This document shows, in pieces, positions 1-8,524 of a DNA stretch of 11,059 nucleotides. Both the position numbers and the translations under genes were made by a program. The notes beneath the pieces were generated by a model, which saw only the letters and a list, made by a program, of their open reading frames with translations, ran no database searches and was not told the DNA's origin. Position 1 is the stretch's first letter. Every line of letters begins with the position of its first letter. Origin of the DNA: Porogramme epimiltina (taxonomy: Eukaryota > Basidiomycota > Agaricomycetes > Polyporales > Polyporaceae); NCBI GenBank assembly GCA_900155495.1, contig FTLJ01000882.1, positions 1 to 11,059 of the forward strand, written 5' to 3'.

Positions 1-2320
1 AGGCGCCTGCAACTCTCCGGCATTTCCCGAGAGCCGAGGCCGCCGAGGAGACGGTCCCTGGTAGACTCGAGACCAGTCGGTAAGCGAGAAGCAGCATAAT
101 AGGTCCCTGGTACGCCCAGCAGCCCGTCGTCCGCCTCGAGGTTCGCGCTTCATCGCCCTCTGTGCATCCACTCTAGTCCCCTTGTTCGGCCAATCACAGC
201 CGCGTTCTTCTCGTAGTAGCAACACACTTCCGGTCTCGAATGACTACCCCAACGCGTTCCGGAGCCCGCTATCGATCTCGGGATGCAGATGTTCGGTCTG
301 TCCAGCGTGGCCCTCGTACCACACCAGAGCCTATCGCATGCTACTATCTGGAAACTAGCTCATGAGCCCATGGTCGTCGGTACGTACCCCCTCTACTGCG
401 GTCTCATCCGAGCCACCCGACCAACATTGACCTCATTCTATTTCTAGCCCCCCTCCACAAGGACAACCGCCCCCTTTGCCTATTCCCGGCGCCCGCCATC
501 GAAGTCTCCACACGACGCAGAACGTTGAGTCGCACGTAGATCTAACAGCACGACGCGTGTCATCGCCTCAATGGCCTCAAGGGTAGCAAGTCTCCGCCTA
601 CGGAGCGACGAACACCCGGTGTTGCGAACCACCCGCATCCATTGTCGGGCACTACGAACAGGATCTGGTCCGCCGAAGAGAGATGTGCGTCGACTGGTGG
701 TGATGGGCAGAGAACGCAGGACTGGCAACAGAGGGCACCCTGGATACACGTGCGTTTTTCTTCATTTCGTTCACGCGTTTTTCCTCACCTCCAATGTCTG
801 GCTCGTGTAGCTGGGAAGGTTTGGGCAAGAAGAACAGCCTGCTCGCCCTTCTCTGCAATCTTTCCCTCCCTTACCCCAAATGCGCCAGCGGAGCACCTTG
901 TCTTTCTCAGACATGACCCACGTCATCGACGGGGCGCTTTCCATTGGCCTTCATCTCCCGATACATGTCCCTCTTTCCCCCTCCACGCGTCCGCTCCGAC
1001 ATCCCTGTTCCCCTGTTCTACCTTACAACCCGCATCGGGCCAAGGCCGGCGGAAGTGCGTGTCGCAGCAGAGCGCACCGCGATCTCGTGCGGAAAAACTA
1101 CCCCCGGCTTCTTACGCGACGCGCATCCAGATGTCGATCCCAGCTTCGACGGAAACGGAGGCTTGCGTGGCACGGACAGCGATGGTACAATTACTCCATT
1201 CTGCAGCTTTTACCCGAACGTCTCGAGATGTGCGCATTAGCCTGCATAACGGCGACGTGCTGCGCGGGGCGGGCACTTTACACACCGCCTCATCATGGTC
1301 GTCTTCCGCGGATACCTTGCCTGTGAGCCGTAGAACGGTGTTTGAAGGTTTCGTGTCTCCGCCACGTGGATTCCCTAAGGGTGCTAGTGAGTACCGCTCA
1401 GTGTTCTAGTTTCCGATGAGGCATCTCACTTTCTCGCGTGTCCTCTGTAGGACGTGATATGCCTACCAAGACGGTCGAACGAGGGAAAATGTCAGCTTCA
1501 CTCGGTTGTATCCCGGATATGGGTGCTCCGTGTGTTGTCTATACACCAGATTCGTTCGGGACGTCGGACTCGTCGGGCTCTCATTCAATGACATATACCA
1601 TATTTGCCTCCCTCCCTGAACAATACTAGAGTACCTCGTACGTGCAGTCTCTTCTCTCATCTCAGTCCTCCCTGATATATACGCGTTTTCGTACTAGCCC
1701 CTTAGAGTGCGACATAGGTCATTTTCATGAGACTCGCAAATCAACGCTACGACGTCTAAAGATGCCATATACCGTGCCGGACTCGTGACCTCCGAATTGT
1801 GCCGCTGTCGACAGGTGTGTTTCCTTCTATCAAGGAAATCGTCTCGCTGATGTGTTTTTCAGGGCGCAGACGAGGGTGTGTCGTGCTGGCGTGTTCTGTG
1901 ACGTATGACGGCGGGTTAGATATTTACATCATTGGCAGCCTACCGGTCTCAGGCTATGTAGAGCAAGTGTTGACAGTCAATATATGCGTCGACAGAATCG
2001 CTGGTCTACCGGACTGCGCGACCGGGGTGTGTCTACTGTGATTTCGAGTTTCCTTCTCACGCGCGACACAGGGCAATGAGTGAGGGGGCCTAGTACGCAC
2101 CAGCTAGGTAACGCGCGGCCCCGGCGTCACCCGTTACAGTGCGTTTCGGTACGGAAATACGGCTGTATTGCTGTAACGGGGGCGGCGGTGGGTAATAGTC
2201 TGCCGATGCTTGCAGGATGCGAACAGCTATCCCAATCGGCACCGGTGAAGTTGGAATGGGGTGTGCCGGCCAAAGAGGGAGAGATGTTCTGTAGTCAGTG
2301 CATATAGTCCTGCGTTGGGG
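1..2320 (+). repeat. Long dispersed repeat, copy A (left edge outside window)
   Basis: This stretch is collinear with copy B at about 8525-10905, in the same orientation. Matching landmarks in order include the shared block cgaggccgccgaggagac (35-52 and about 8558-8575), the ATGCAGATG-containing block near 281-300 and 8730-8750, a block ending gtgcgtcgac (685-694 and 9137-9146), CGGACTCGT.ACCTCCGAATT (about 1780-1798 and 10362-10380), and GTGCATATAGTC at the right end (2298-2309 and 10888-10899). Identity is high in short islands and poor between them, so the copies are old. The left boundary cannot be set because similarity begins at base 1. Several ORFs of 60-255 codons cross it on both strands, but none keeps its frame in copy B, so I read it as non-coding. 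No terminal inverted repeat, transposase, reverse transcriptase or target-site duplication is visible, so the element class is unknown. Confidence 0.85.
53..122. repeat. Extra ~70 bp in copy A, bearing an 11-bp direct repeat
   Basis: The 11-mer ggtccctggta occurs exactly at 53-63 and again at 102-112. Copy B runs straight from its gaggagac block into the cgtccgcctcg block (about 8568-8590) without this segment. Either A gained about 70 bp or B lost it. The short direct repeat at the segment's start and near its end suits a small duplication or insertion, or a slippage deletion in B. Confidence 0.6.
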
Positions 2321-5302
2321 CGTTACGTCGTAGAGGGTAACGCCGTAACTCTAGATACTGAGGAGTGCACGAGTGCGAAGTGCGGAGACAAGTATGGACG
2401 AGTAGGGTCCGCGGAACTTGGCGTGCTGAGGGTCGCACAACCTCGCGCCCCCGACCGACGATCGTTGATTACTGAGCTGACACGGGACGTGCATGCGAGC
2501 TACCCCACCATTGGAGGCGAGGGCCCCTCTTGCACGCTTGGGCAGGAGTGCATTGAAAAGAAGGCGATGCGCCGTCCTCTCGTACGCCGCGCGTCGGCAA
2601 GTACCACCGCGGCCCCGCGCGCCGGCGCCGGAGTCACGGTCCGCAGCCCAGCGCTCCGAGGACCACGCCAGCCTCCACTGCTCGCCGCCTGCGCTCAACC
2701 CTCAATCACTCCTGCCCTCTCCGTCTAGAGGGTTCAACTCCCTCCAGCCAACCGCACCTCTCCGAGCAGCCCACCCGCAATCCGCATGTCACCCCGTCAC
2801 AAGCATTCGGACACGATCGCTGCCGTGCAAACACACCGCCAGTCTTCTGTCTTTCACTTCAACACCCTCCGCGTCCGGCAGTCCACTCCAAGTTCCAGCT
2901 GCAGGGGCAGCGGAGTTGCAAATCCTCGATGCTCACTTCACTCTGGATATCCCTCCCCACTCGTCACTGGCTGTGGTACGTGCCCTACATCTCATCTCCA
3001 TACACGCACCGCGCCAATGCGTCTACTCCACGCCTCCGCAGATATCTCAGCCCTCACACCCATGATCATCACCGACCTAGGCGGCGCTCACAGAACAATC
3101 CTTCCGCATCCCTTCCAGCTGCACGGAAATTTGAAGGTTCCACGATAAGGCCACATGCGAAATAACACTCCTTGCGTCGTGCCGCCATTCAAGATATCCA
3201 AGCGAATGCCTAGATGGGAGCACATGAGCGTTGGGCTTCGCAGGTGAGCTCAGCTAGATAGTGATATCCCGGAGGTCTACGAGGCGAGTCAACCACTACT
3301 TGCATTGTAAAGCACGCTCTCAAATGTCGCCAAGGTTCCCTGGGCTCGCGACAAGCAAGGTCCGTGGTCGAAGAGTCGTGCCGGATCGGACATGGGCGTG
3401 CGTTGAGACTTAAGGGCGGAGAACATGCGAGACTGCGGATGGACGTGCTTGGGGTCATGTTAGGTGCGTCGTTCGCACCATCCTGCTTCTACGTGTTCTC
3501 ACCTATGATTATCCCAGCGCGCGATGTCGTGAACGAATCTATCCATTCATCTCACTACCTGCTCACCAGATTGCAGACCCTTCGTCTATCAAACCGCATG
3601 CCAGTGCCCGTCCTATCCATGGCGAGATGCGACGTCCGTCCTCGCGAGTGCTCCCGAGTCAGGAGCAGCATAACAGGGCGAGCTCGCAAGCGGACCCGGC
3701 CAAGCGATGCCCTTGAGGACTCTGCCAATCGACGTCTCCCTTTGTCGCCCTTGTCCAGACGCTCCTTTTGCACTGACGAGCGCGTATGGGCCACAGCAGG
3801 CTGCAGGAGTCCGTACACATTAGTGAGCGCCTTCCGATGTCCGCTATTCTCTATCCACACTGATGTTTGACTAGGCCTTTCATAGTACATCCATCCGTGC
3901 CACGGCCTTCCATGATGTCATTCGTTACGGCGTTTAAAGCTCACACCCACCGACTATACCGTCACAGGAATCCTCGTGAGTACGTGAGTTTCCCTGGTGG
4001 GTACGACCCCCTTCCCGTTGGGATACCGTGCTTACTTTCGGCCGTGTCACTTGTAAGGGGTCTCGGAACAACATCAAGATGGATAGGAGCACACGTTCTG
4101 AGGACCAGTTCTTCCGCGGCTGCGTGTGCGCTGTACAATGTGTGCCGACCAGTCTCGATTGTCACCTTCCCACCAGGTGCGGAAGCCGCCAGTCGTCTGA
4201 TCAAGCGCGTGCGTGTACATTATTGTTTCCCTCAGAGCAAACCAGGGCTCTCACGCACATCCTACTGCACTCCTCGCTCTTGTCTCATAACAGATGTCCA
4301 TCCCTTAGTTCCTCGAACGGGTGTTCAGCCGCGGGCGGAGATATACTGCGCACGCTTCGACCAGCCTGGTGCACCGCGGCCTTAAATACAAGGTACTACC
4401 TCATCGGATTATGGCGCTGCTCTCTAGTCCTCCTAGGTGCACGACGTCTAATTTGCAGACGTATCTCCAGTTATCACACGACGTCTGGAGCCTGCTCAGC
4501 CTGGGTTCTAAGGCAGGACTGTTGCTGCACATACTGTATGGCCCGAATCAATGTACTTAACCGCTATATGTATCCTGTTCTCCCGCCCCCCTCACTTCCG
4601 TCTATGGGTCGACGGGCACTGTTGGATCACGTGGACCTTCAGGAAAAGCGTGTACCGGTACTTCAAAATGGCTAATTCTATGTAGGCTACTAGCAATGTG
4701 ATTTGGGGGTGGTGAGGTACAGACAGCAGATAGAAGACACGCTGTTCAGGGGATTCGTTTAATCGAAGAGATAGACTCAAAGTATTTGTGAAGCCTTACC
4801 GCGCACACCGGTGCCTCGTGTCGATGCGGAGATATTCGCCAGATTTCCGCGAGCACAGGTGGCACTTGAACTCAACCTTGGTCTTCACTTCCCACCCTTT
4901 CCCAACGCTAGTACTTTCGTCTCATATACCCTTTGTACACAGCACGAGGTACTTGTTTCCCGCTAGTACTTGGAGCACACTGTACACCCTTAGAGCCTCA
5001 ATTCGACGCTTATAGCACTGCGAATGACCATAGCAATAAATAAATTATAGTGCAGTATTTCTACCCAAGAACTGAATGATCCTCCCCAAATAGATAAAGT
5101 CAAAACTCAGAATGAGACACAAGGGACTGACACGGAAGGAGATACCAAGAAATACAAGGGCCAAGAACGCACACATGCTCGTTGTGCCCGCGAGACGAAG
5201 CAGTGTCGCGTTGAGCTCCATCCGCGCGCGATACCGGGCGATGCGCCCCGACTACACCCTCGCCCCAAGAGGCACCATTTCAACCCCGTGCATATCATCC
5301 TC
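2321..5302. other. Unassigned region, no recognised gene
   Basis: About 3 kb without a gene I can support. Open frames of 60-215 codons occur in most frames, many overlapping on both strands, and none shows a family motif I recognise. The stretch 2500-3150 is pyrimidine-rich on the plus strand. Inside it a plausible intron (GTACGT near 2978 to CCGCAG near 3040) would join two open frames in phase 1, ending at a TAA near 3148, but the predicted protein has no recognisable domain. An A/T-rich stretch at 5035-5050 carries AATAAATAAA on the plus strand, but no credible plus-strand gene ends there. The part adjoining 5303 presumably includes the 3' untranslated region of the minus-strand membrane-protein gene. 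Confidence 0.5.
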
Positions 5303-7052
5303 TCAATGATCGTCCTCAGCCGGCTCTCTACCATCCCCCATTCCGCCTTCCATACTCTCTACGTTCGATTGCCTAGTAGCTCCAGTAGTGCCGGGGGTGG
5401 CAACGAAGCTCGGGAGAGAATTCTCCAAGTGTGATGAGATGTGTGCCGGGTCGTCAGAGTCGACCTTGACGGAGCGGTGATGGGCTTCCTGGAGATTGAT
5501 GAGGAAGCGAGAGACAAGGATTGCTGTGAGGCTGTGGGGTGGTGATATAGTGGGAAGATGCAGTGAGTGCTGCGGGATATAGGGGGGAAGGAACGACGGC
5601 GTACGGTGTGGTGAAGATGGTCATATCGCTCCCAAAGTCACCATCCCCGCCCTGAAGAAATGTCTGTATAGGGAGTGATGACGGGCGCCAAATGCAGGGC
5701 GAACGACAGAAGAGCTCACGGAGGTGAAAGTGAATATCAAGTCCAAAACATTCAGTATCAGAAGCAATCTGCAGGCTTCGTGAGCTTGACATAGTGGGCT
5801 TCACAACATGCAAGAATCGTGAAATGCGAGTGAACATACACAAAGTAGACGGTTCCTACAACATACATATCAGATAGTTTCACAGATTCCAAAAATATCG
5901 ATACTTACCATCACGCAAGAATACGTCCGTCAGACTCGCACGGCGGCGCATAAGGGACACTTTTCTCTGAGAGACATGGTGAAATAGCTTCCACCAGGTG
6001 ACAGCAATGACGAGTGCATCTGCGACAATGAGCGAGCCTCGGGATGCAACGAGCCCTGAACCAATCGTCAATTCAGGAACACAGACCGAAGTAGCTGGTT
6101 TTACGCACAGCTATGATTGGGGAAGATGCATGAATTCACACCTGCAACGACTGATAGGACGACGAACTCACCCAATATTCACCTGCTCTGAAGGAGAGAA
6201 CTCCAGCGCCACACAGCCTAACACCGGGGCGACATATCCGCTGAATCCAAGTGCAACACGAGCCTGTCAGCGTGTGTATATCACACCGTGAGTGCAATTA
6301 CATTCCCTGAGACAACGAAGGACACGCACAACATTTACGGCGAGAGGACCGAGAGGAAGGAGAAAGATGAGTGCGGAGAACGCCCTAGAATTGGTGAGAG
6401 CGAACGCTCGCATGGTAGAGAACGCTAGATGGCTGATTTTCAGTAAAATGTCTCGCAGACAGCGGGTGCACGTGTCGCCTACCTGCTGGTGGTATAAATG
6501 TGGCGATGTCCACAATGGCATATCCCCATTGGATCAAGTTGCACCTGCAGCGCGCCCTGTCATGCCCTGTAGCAACAAGTAGCTGGGAGAAACATAACTC
6601 ACACCTATGAAGGTGCGAAGATGTCAGTCCAGATGGAATTGGCAACATGGGAGTCAGCTTCACTTACTTCAGCACTCACGGATTTATTGAGGGAAGTCAC
6701 CAGGCCGAGCGCAGAGCGCACGAGTATGAGGTATCTATTTGTGAGGAAGAGGGCGGCTGCGCCAGAGAACTTGAGGTTCCAGAAGAGGTCGATTTCGCGG
6801 TCGGTGGTGATGAGGTGCTCGAAGAAGATGAGTACTGGGAGGGCGCGGCTGTCAGCATTGTGCCTTGCATGTGAGAGATGAGACTGACTACTGACCTGAG
6901 GCTGCGAGGCCGACATATTTGGTTACAAGGCTGACACAGCGCACCGTTAGAGTGGAATGGATGGTACCAGGGAGGACCCGTGCTACTTACAAACTGTCGA
7001 ACAAAGCAACGACTGTGGTGCCGTCGTCAGCCGCGGCGGGGTCACTAGACAT
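5303..7052 (-). CDS. DUF6533-domain seven-transmembrane-type membrane protein, 11 exons
   Basis: Exons, read on the minus strand: 7052-6991, 6930-6896, 6834-6680, 6582-6483, 6424-6330, 6263-6183, 6110-5909, 5855-5840, 5768-5720, 5663-5605, 5531-5303. They sum to 1083 nt, 360 codons plus TGA, with every junction in phase and all introns GT-AG (53-97 nt). Family hallmarks appear in order: the N-terminal DUF6533 core with FFEHLITTDREIDLFW (about 36-51) and LFLTNRYL (62-69); AAFSTMRAFAL (117-127); PVLGC (161-165); RGSLIVADALVIAVTW (200-215); FLRDGTVYFVLLLILNVLD (240-258); and IFTTPLTAILVSRFLINLQ (281-299). About seven hydrophobic segments fall near 25-42, 54-76, 99-118, 132-157, 193-215, 245-264 and 280-296, followed by an acidic, Ser/Gly-rich tail to 360, probably cytosolic. 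The start ATG has A at -3 and matches the short N-terminus usual in the family. The molecular function of the family is unknown; a receptor-like role is only a guess. The gene appears intact. The least certain junctions are the intron 3 acceptor and the start of exon 7 (residues 177-190), where the family is poorly conserved. Confidence 0.9.
5840..5855 (-). other. 16-nt micro-exon (exon 8) of the DUF6533 gene
   Basis: Exon 7 ends in phase 1 within a Gly codon after FLRD. A GTAAGT intron (5908-5856, 53 nt) ends in GTTGTAG. The next 16 nt complete the Gly codon and add TVYF plus two bases of Val before a GTATGT donor. The following acceptor, CCTGCAG (5769), restores the frame into VLLLILNVLD. 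The joined string LRDGTVYFVLLLILN is the form typical of the family. Without this exon the reading frame would be lost. Confidence 0.8.
6583..6605 (-). promoter_or_regulatory. Competing 3' splice sites of intron 3
   Basis: Intron 3 (donor GTGAGT at 6679) has two good acceptors 22 nt apart: CTTCATAG (ending 6605) and TTTCTCCCAG (ending 6583). Only the distal site continues the frame into LLVATGHDRARC and on to the conserved IPPAAFSTMRAF. The proximal site would add GTG then TGA, an immediate stop. A CTGAC branch-like motif lies upstream of both. I chose the distal site on frame and family similarity; use of the proximal one would give a truncated product or a decay target. Confidence 0.5.
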
Positions 7053-7111
7053 CGTGAGCAGTGAGGGAGTATGATGGGGTGCTTAGGGAACTCATGCCGT
7101 GGCAGTAGCTC

Positions 7112-7118
7112 ATATATA
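7112..7118 (-). promoter_or_regulatory. TATA-like box of the DUF6533 gene
   Basis: TATATAT on the minus strand lies about 60 bp upstream of the ATG at 7052. A pyrimidine-rich stretch follows, leading to the start codon, which is typical of basidiomycete core promoters. No other regulatory motif is claimed. Confidence 0.5.
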
Positions 7119-8226
7119 ACCAGGCCTACGGATAGTGAGGGAAGGCAATGCCGTGTCAATTAATGCCCCTACCGAGTTGTGGTCTGATTCCGGAGCCGTT
7201 CGCGTTCGAGATGTTGGGAATAGAGAGGGTAAGTGGTGGATCCGTTGGTTGACCAGTCGTGGTAGTGTGAGCGACATCACTACTCTGCCATGATGGAGAT
7301 GCTGGTATGTTCGCTCTATCCATGTGTTCATATGCGGCACAGCATTAGCATGAGAGTCGAGTTTGCATCTCAGAAGGCCGCACATACTCGGAGGTTCTCT
7401 ACCATTGCATGGAATGGGCCGAGTTTCGCCTGCTGCGCTGTTCCTGTTGCAAATAGTATGGTGGATGAGCTCGCGGTTGTCTATCCCAGGTGCCTGCTGC
7501 TGGAGATCTGCTAGAGCAAGGGCGATAAGAGTGCCGTTCGTGGCGTGTAGGAGGTGGGAGACGCCCCGCGACCAAGAATATATTGTGAATTTGACCTCCT
7601 GGCAGTCAAGGAGTCTCGCTTACTTTGAATCGATAATGGCTGCTTGCCTCTCTCCTACAGAACTTCCGTCTCAGCTAAAGTCGCGGAAGTGAAAGCTGGG
7701 GGGTTGAGTACGTGCTTAAATCATGGCTTCGGATGCTCCGAGGCCAACATGATATTGACCATCCAGGCATCTACTAGTGCTAGATGTGGTCTTCGACACT
7801 GTTTTGCGGTTCTGTTGTATCTGATACGTGTGGGATGCATATGGATGCCCATGCTCGATCTGGAACCAGAAAGGTTACGCGATGTTATGATTTGAGCTGT
7901 GATAGATGACATGCGCACGGTCGGCGTGGCCACTGCTGAAACAGAAGCTTCTGATAGGGAACTGAAAATCCTGGTCACGGTGGTAACCACGAGCGTGATG
8001 TTATTCGGTCTATGCGGTCTGTACATCCTGCGACATATGTCAGCGAGACTAGGGAAGCACAACGCCTCTGTACTGAGCAACAGTGAAGGATGGCGCACCG
8101 GGTGCATTCTGAAATTAGTATGGCTGTGTTCAGCTCCTTTGTATCAGTCACTGTATAGAGCCCCCCAGTGTCTGAATAATCACTCTGAGCTGGGGATGAT
8201 TCCACAACTAGTGCAGCTGGTCACTT

Positions 8227-8249
8227 GAGGACGTCAACTGGACGTCTTC
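8227..8249. repeat. 9-bp inverted repeat (hairpin)
   Basis: GAGGACGTC at 8227-8235 and GACGTCTTC at 8241-8249 pair over nine positions, eight Watson-Crick and one G-T on the plus-strand RNA, with a 5-nt loop. There is no T-tract after it, and it is not next to a recognised gene end. Confidence 0.6.
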
Positions 8250-8295
8250 GATGACTAGGGGGCTGCAGCTCAGCTGATTGTGCAGCTGAAGCGAT

Positions 8296-8351
8296 GGACT
8301 CGGGCCATAGATGATTGATGAGGCCCGACTCGGAGGCCTGAGGACGAGTCC
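8296..8351. repeat. Cluster of mutually exclusive inverted repeats
   Basis: GGACTC (8296-8301) can pair with GAGTCC (8346-8351), enclosing GGGCC/GGCCC (8302-8306 with 8322-8326). Alternatively GACTCG (8327-8332) pairs with CGAGTC (8345-8350) around an AGGCCT-containing loop. The segment lies 170-230 bp left of the first clear base of repeat copy B. Function is unknown. Confidence 0.45.
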
Positions 8352-8524
8352 ACGCGATACGGTGGTCAGGCCATGGTGGTTCGCGACCGAGCAAGATGGC
8401 TCTAAGATCTGTGCGCCTCTGAATGGGCCCACAGACCGAAGGCTGACGGAGGGGCTACCACCGGATTGGAAGCACGGCCTAGTACTCCGGAGTCCAAGTC
8501 AGGCACGCCGCACGCCCACCAGAC

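Larger units (their letters stand above)
7120..8524. other. Unassigned region upstream of the DUF6533 gene
   Basis: No gene is recognisable. On the plus strand, GTATGT at 7305 to CTCAG at 7373 would make a normal 69-nt intron joining a short ATG-led frame (7290) to a frame stopping at 7514. This gives a protein of about 51 residues with no known motif. A separate plus-strand frame at 7899-8228 (109 codons) has one hydrophobic stretch, ILVTVVTTSVMLFGLCGLYIL, followed by basic residues, which could be a single membrane span. It has no family match I know. Minus-strand frames overlap both. I cannot tell decayed genes from chance ORFs here. Confidence 0.4.

Noticed and set aside
642..1409. 255-codon plus-strand frame in repeat copy A
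   Set aside because: It is not conserved as a frame in copy B, overlaps other equally open frames, and shows no domain or plausible start context.
2728..2744. tRNA T-arm look-alike: GAGGG, loop TTCAACT, CCCTC
   Set aside because: It fits the B-box consensus, but there is no A-box at the expected distance upstream and no acceptor-stem partner for the bases that follow. A tRNA cannot be built around it.
3364..4675. Series of 168-215-codon plus-strand frames between 3364 and 4675
   Set aside because: They overlap one another and minus-strand frames, have unremarkable composition and no motif I recognise. There is no convincing intron set linking them into one gene.
5035..5050. AATAAATAAA as a plus-strand polyadenylation signal
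   Set aside because: No supportable plus-strand gene ends upstream of it, and it is on the wrong strand for the DUF6533 gene. It is more likely an A/T-rich spacer.
7501..7692. Weak resemblance of DQEYIVNL in a plus-strand frame to the DREI..FW motif of DUF6533
   Set aside because: Surrounding hallmarks (NRY, the FS.(L/M)RA motif) are absent and the match is only a few residues. It is not enough for a second or decayed family member.
8328..8352. Resemblance of the CTGAGGACGAGTCC stretch to a hammerhead ribozyme core
   Set aside because: The invariant CUGANGA and GAAA core elements are not both present in the right order, so it is just part of the inverted-repeat cluster.
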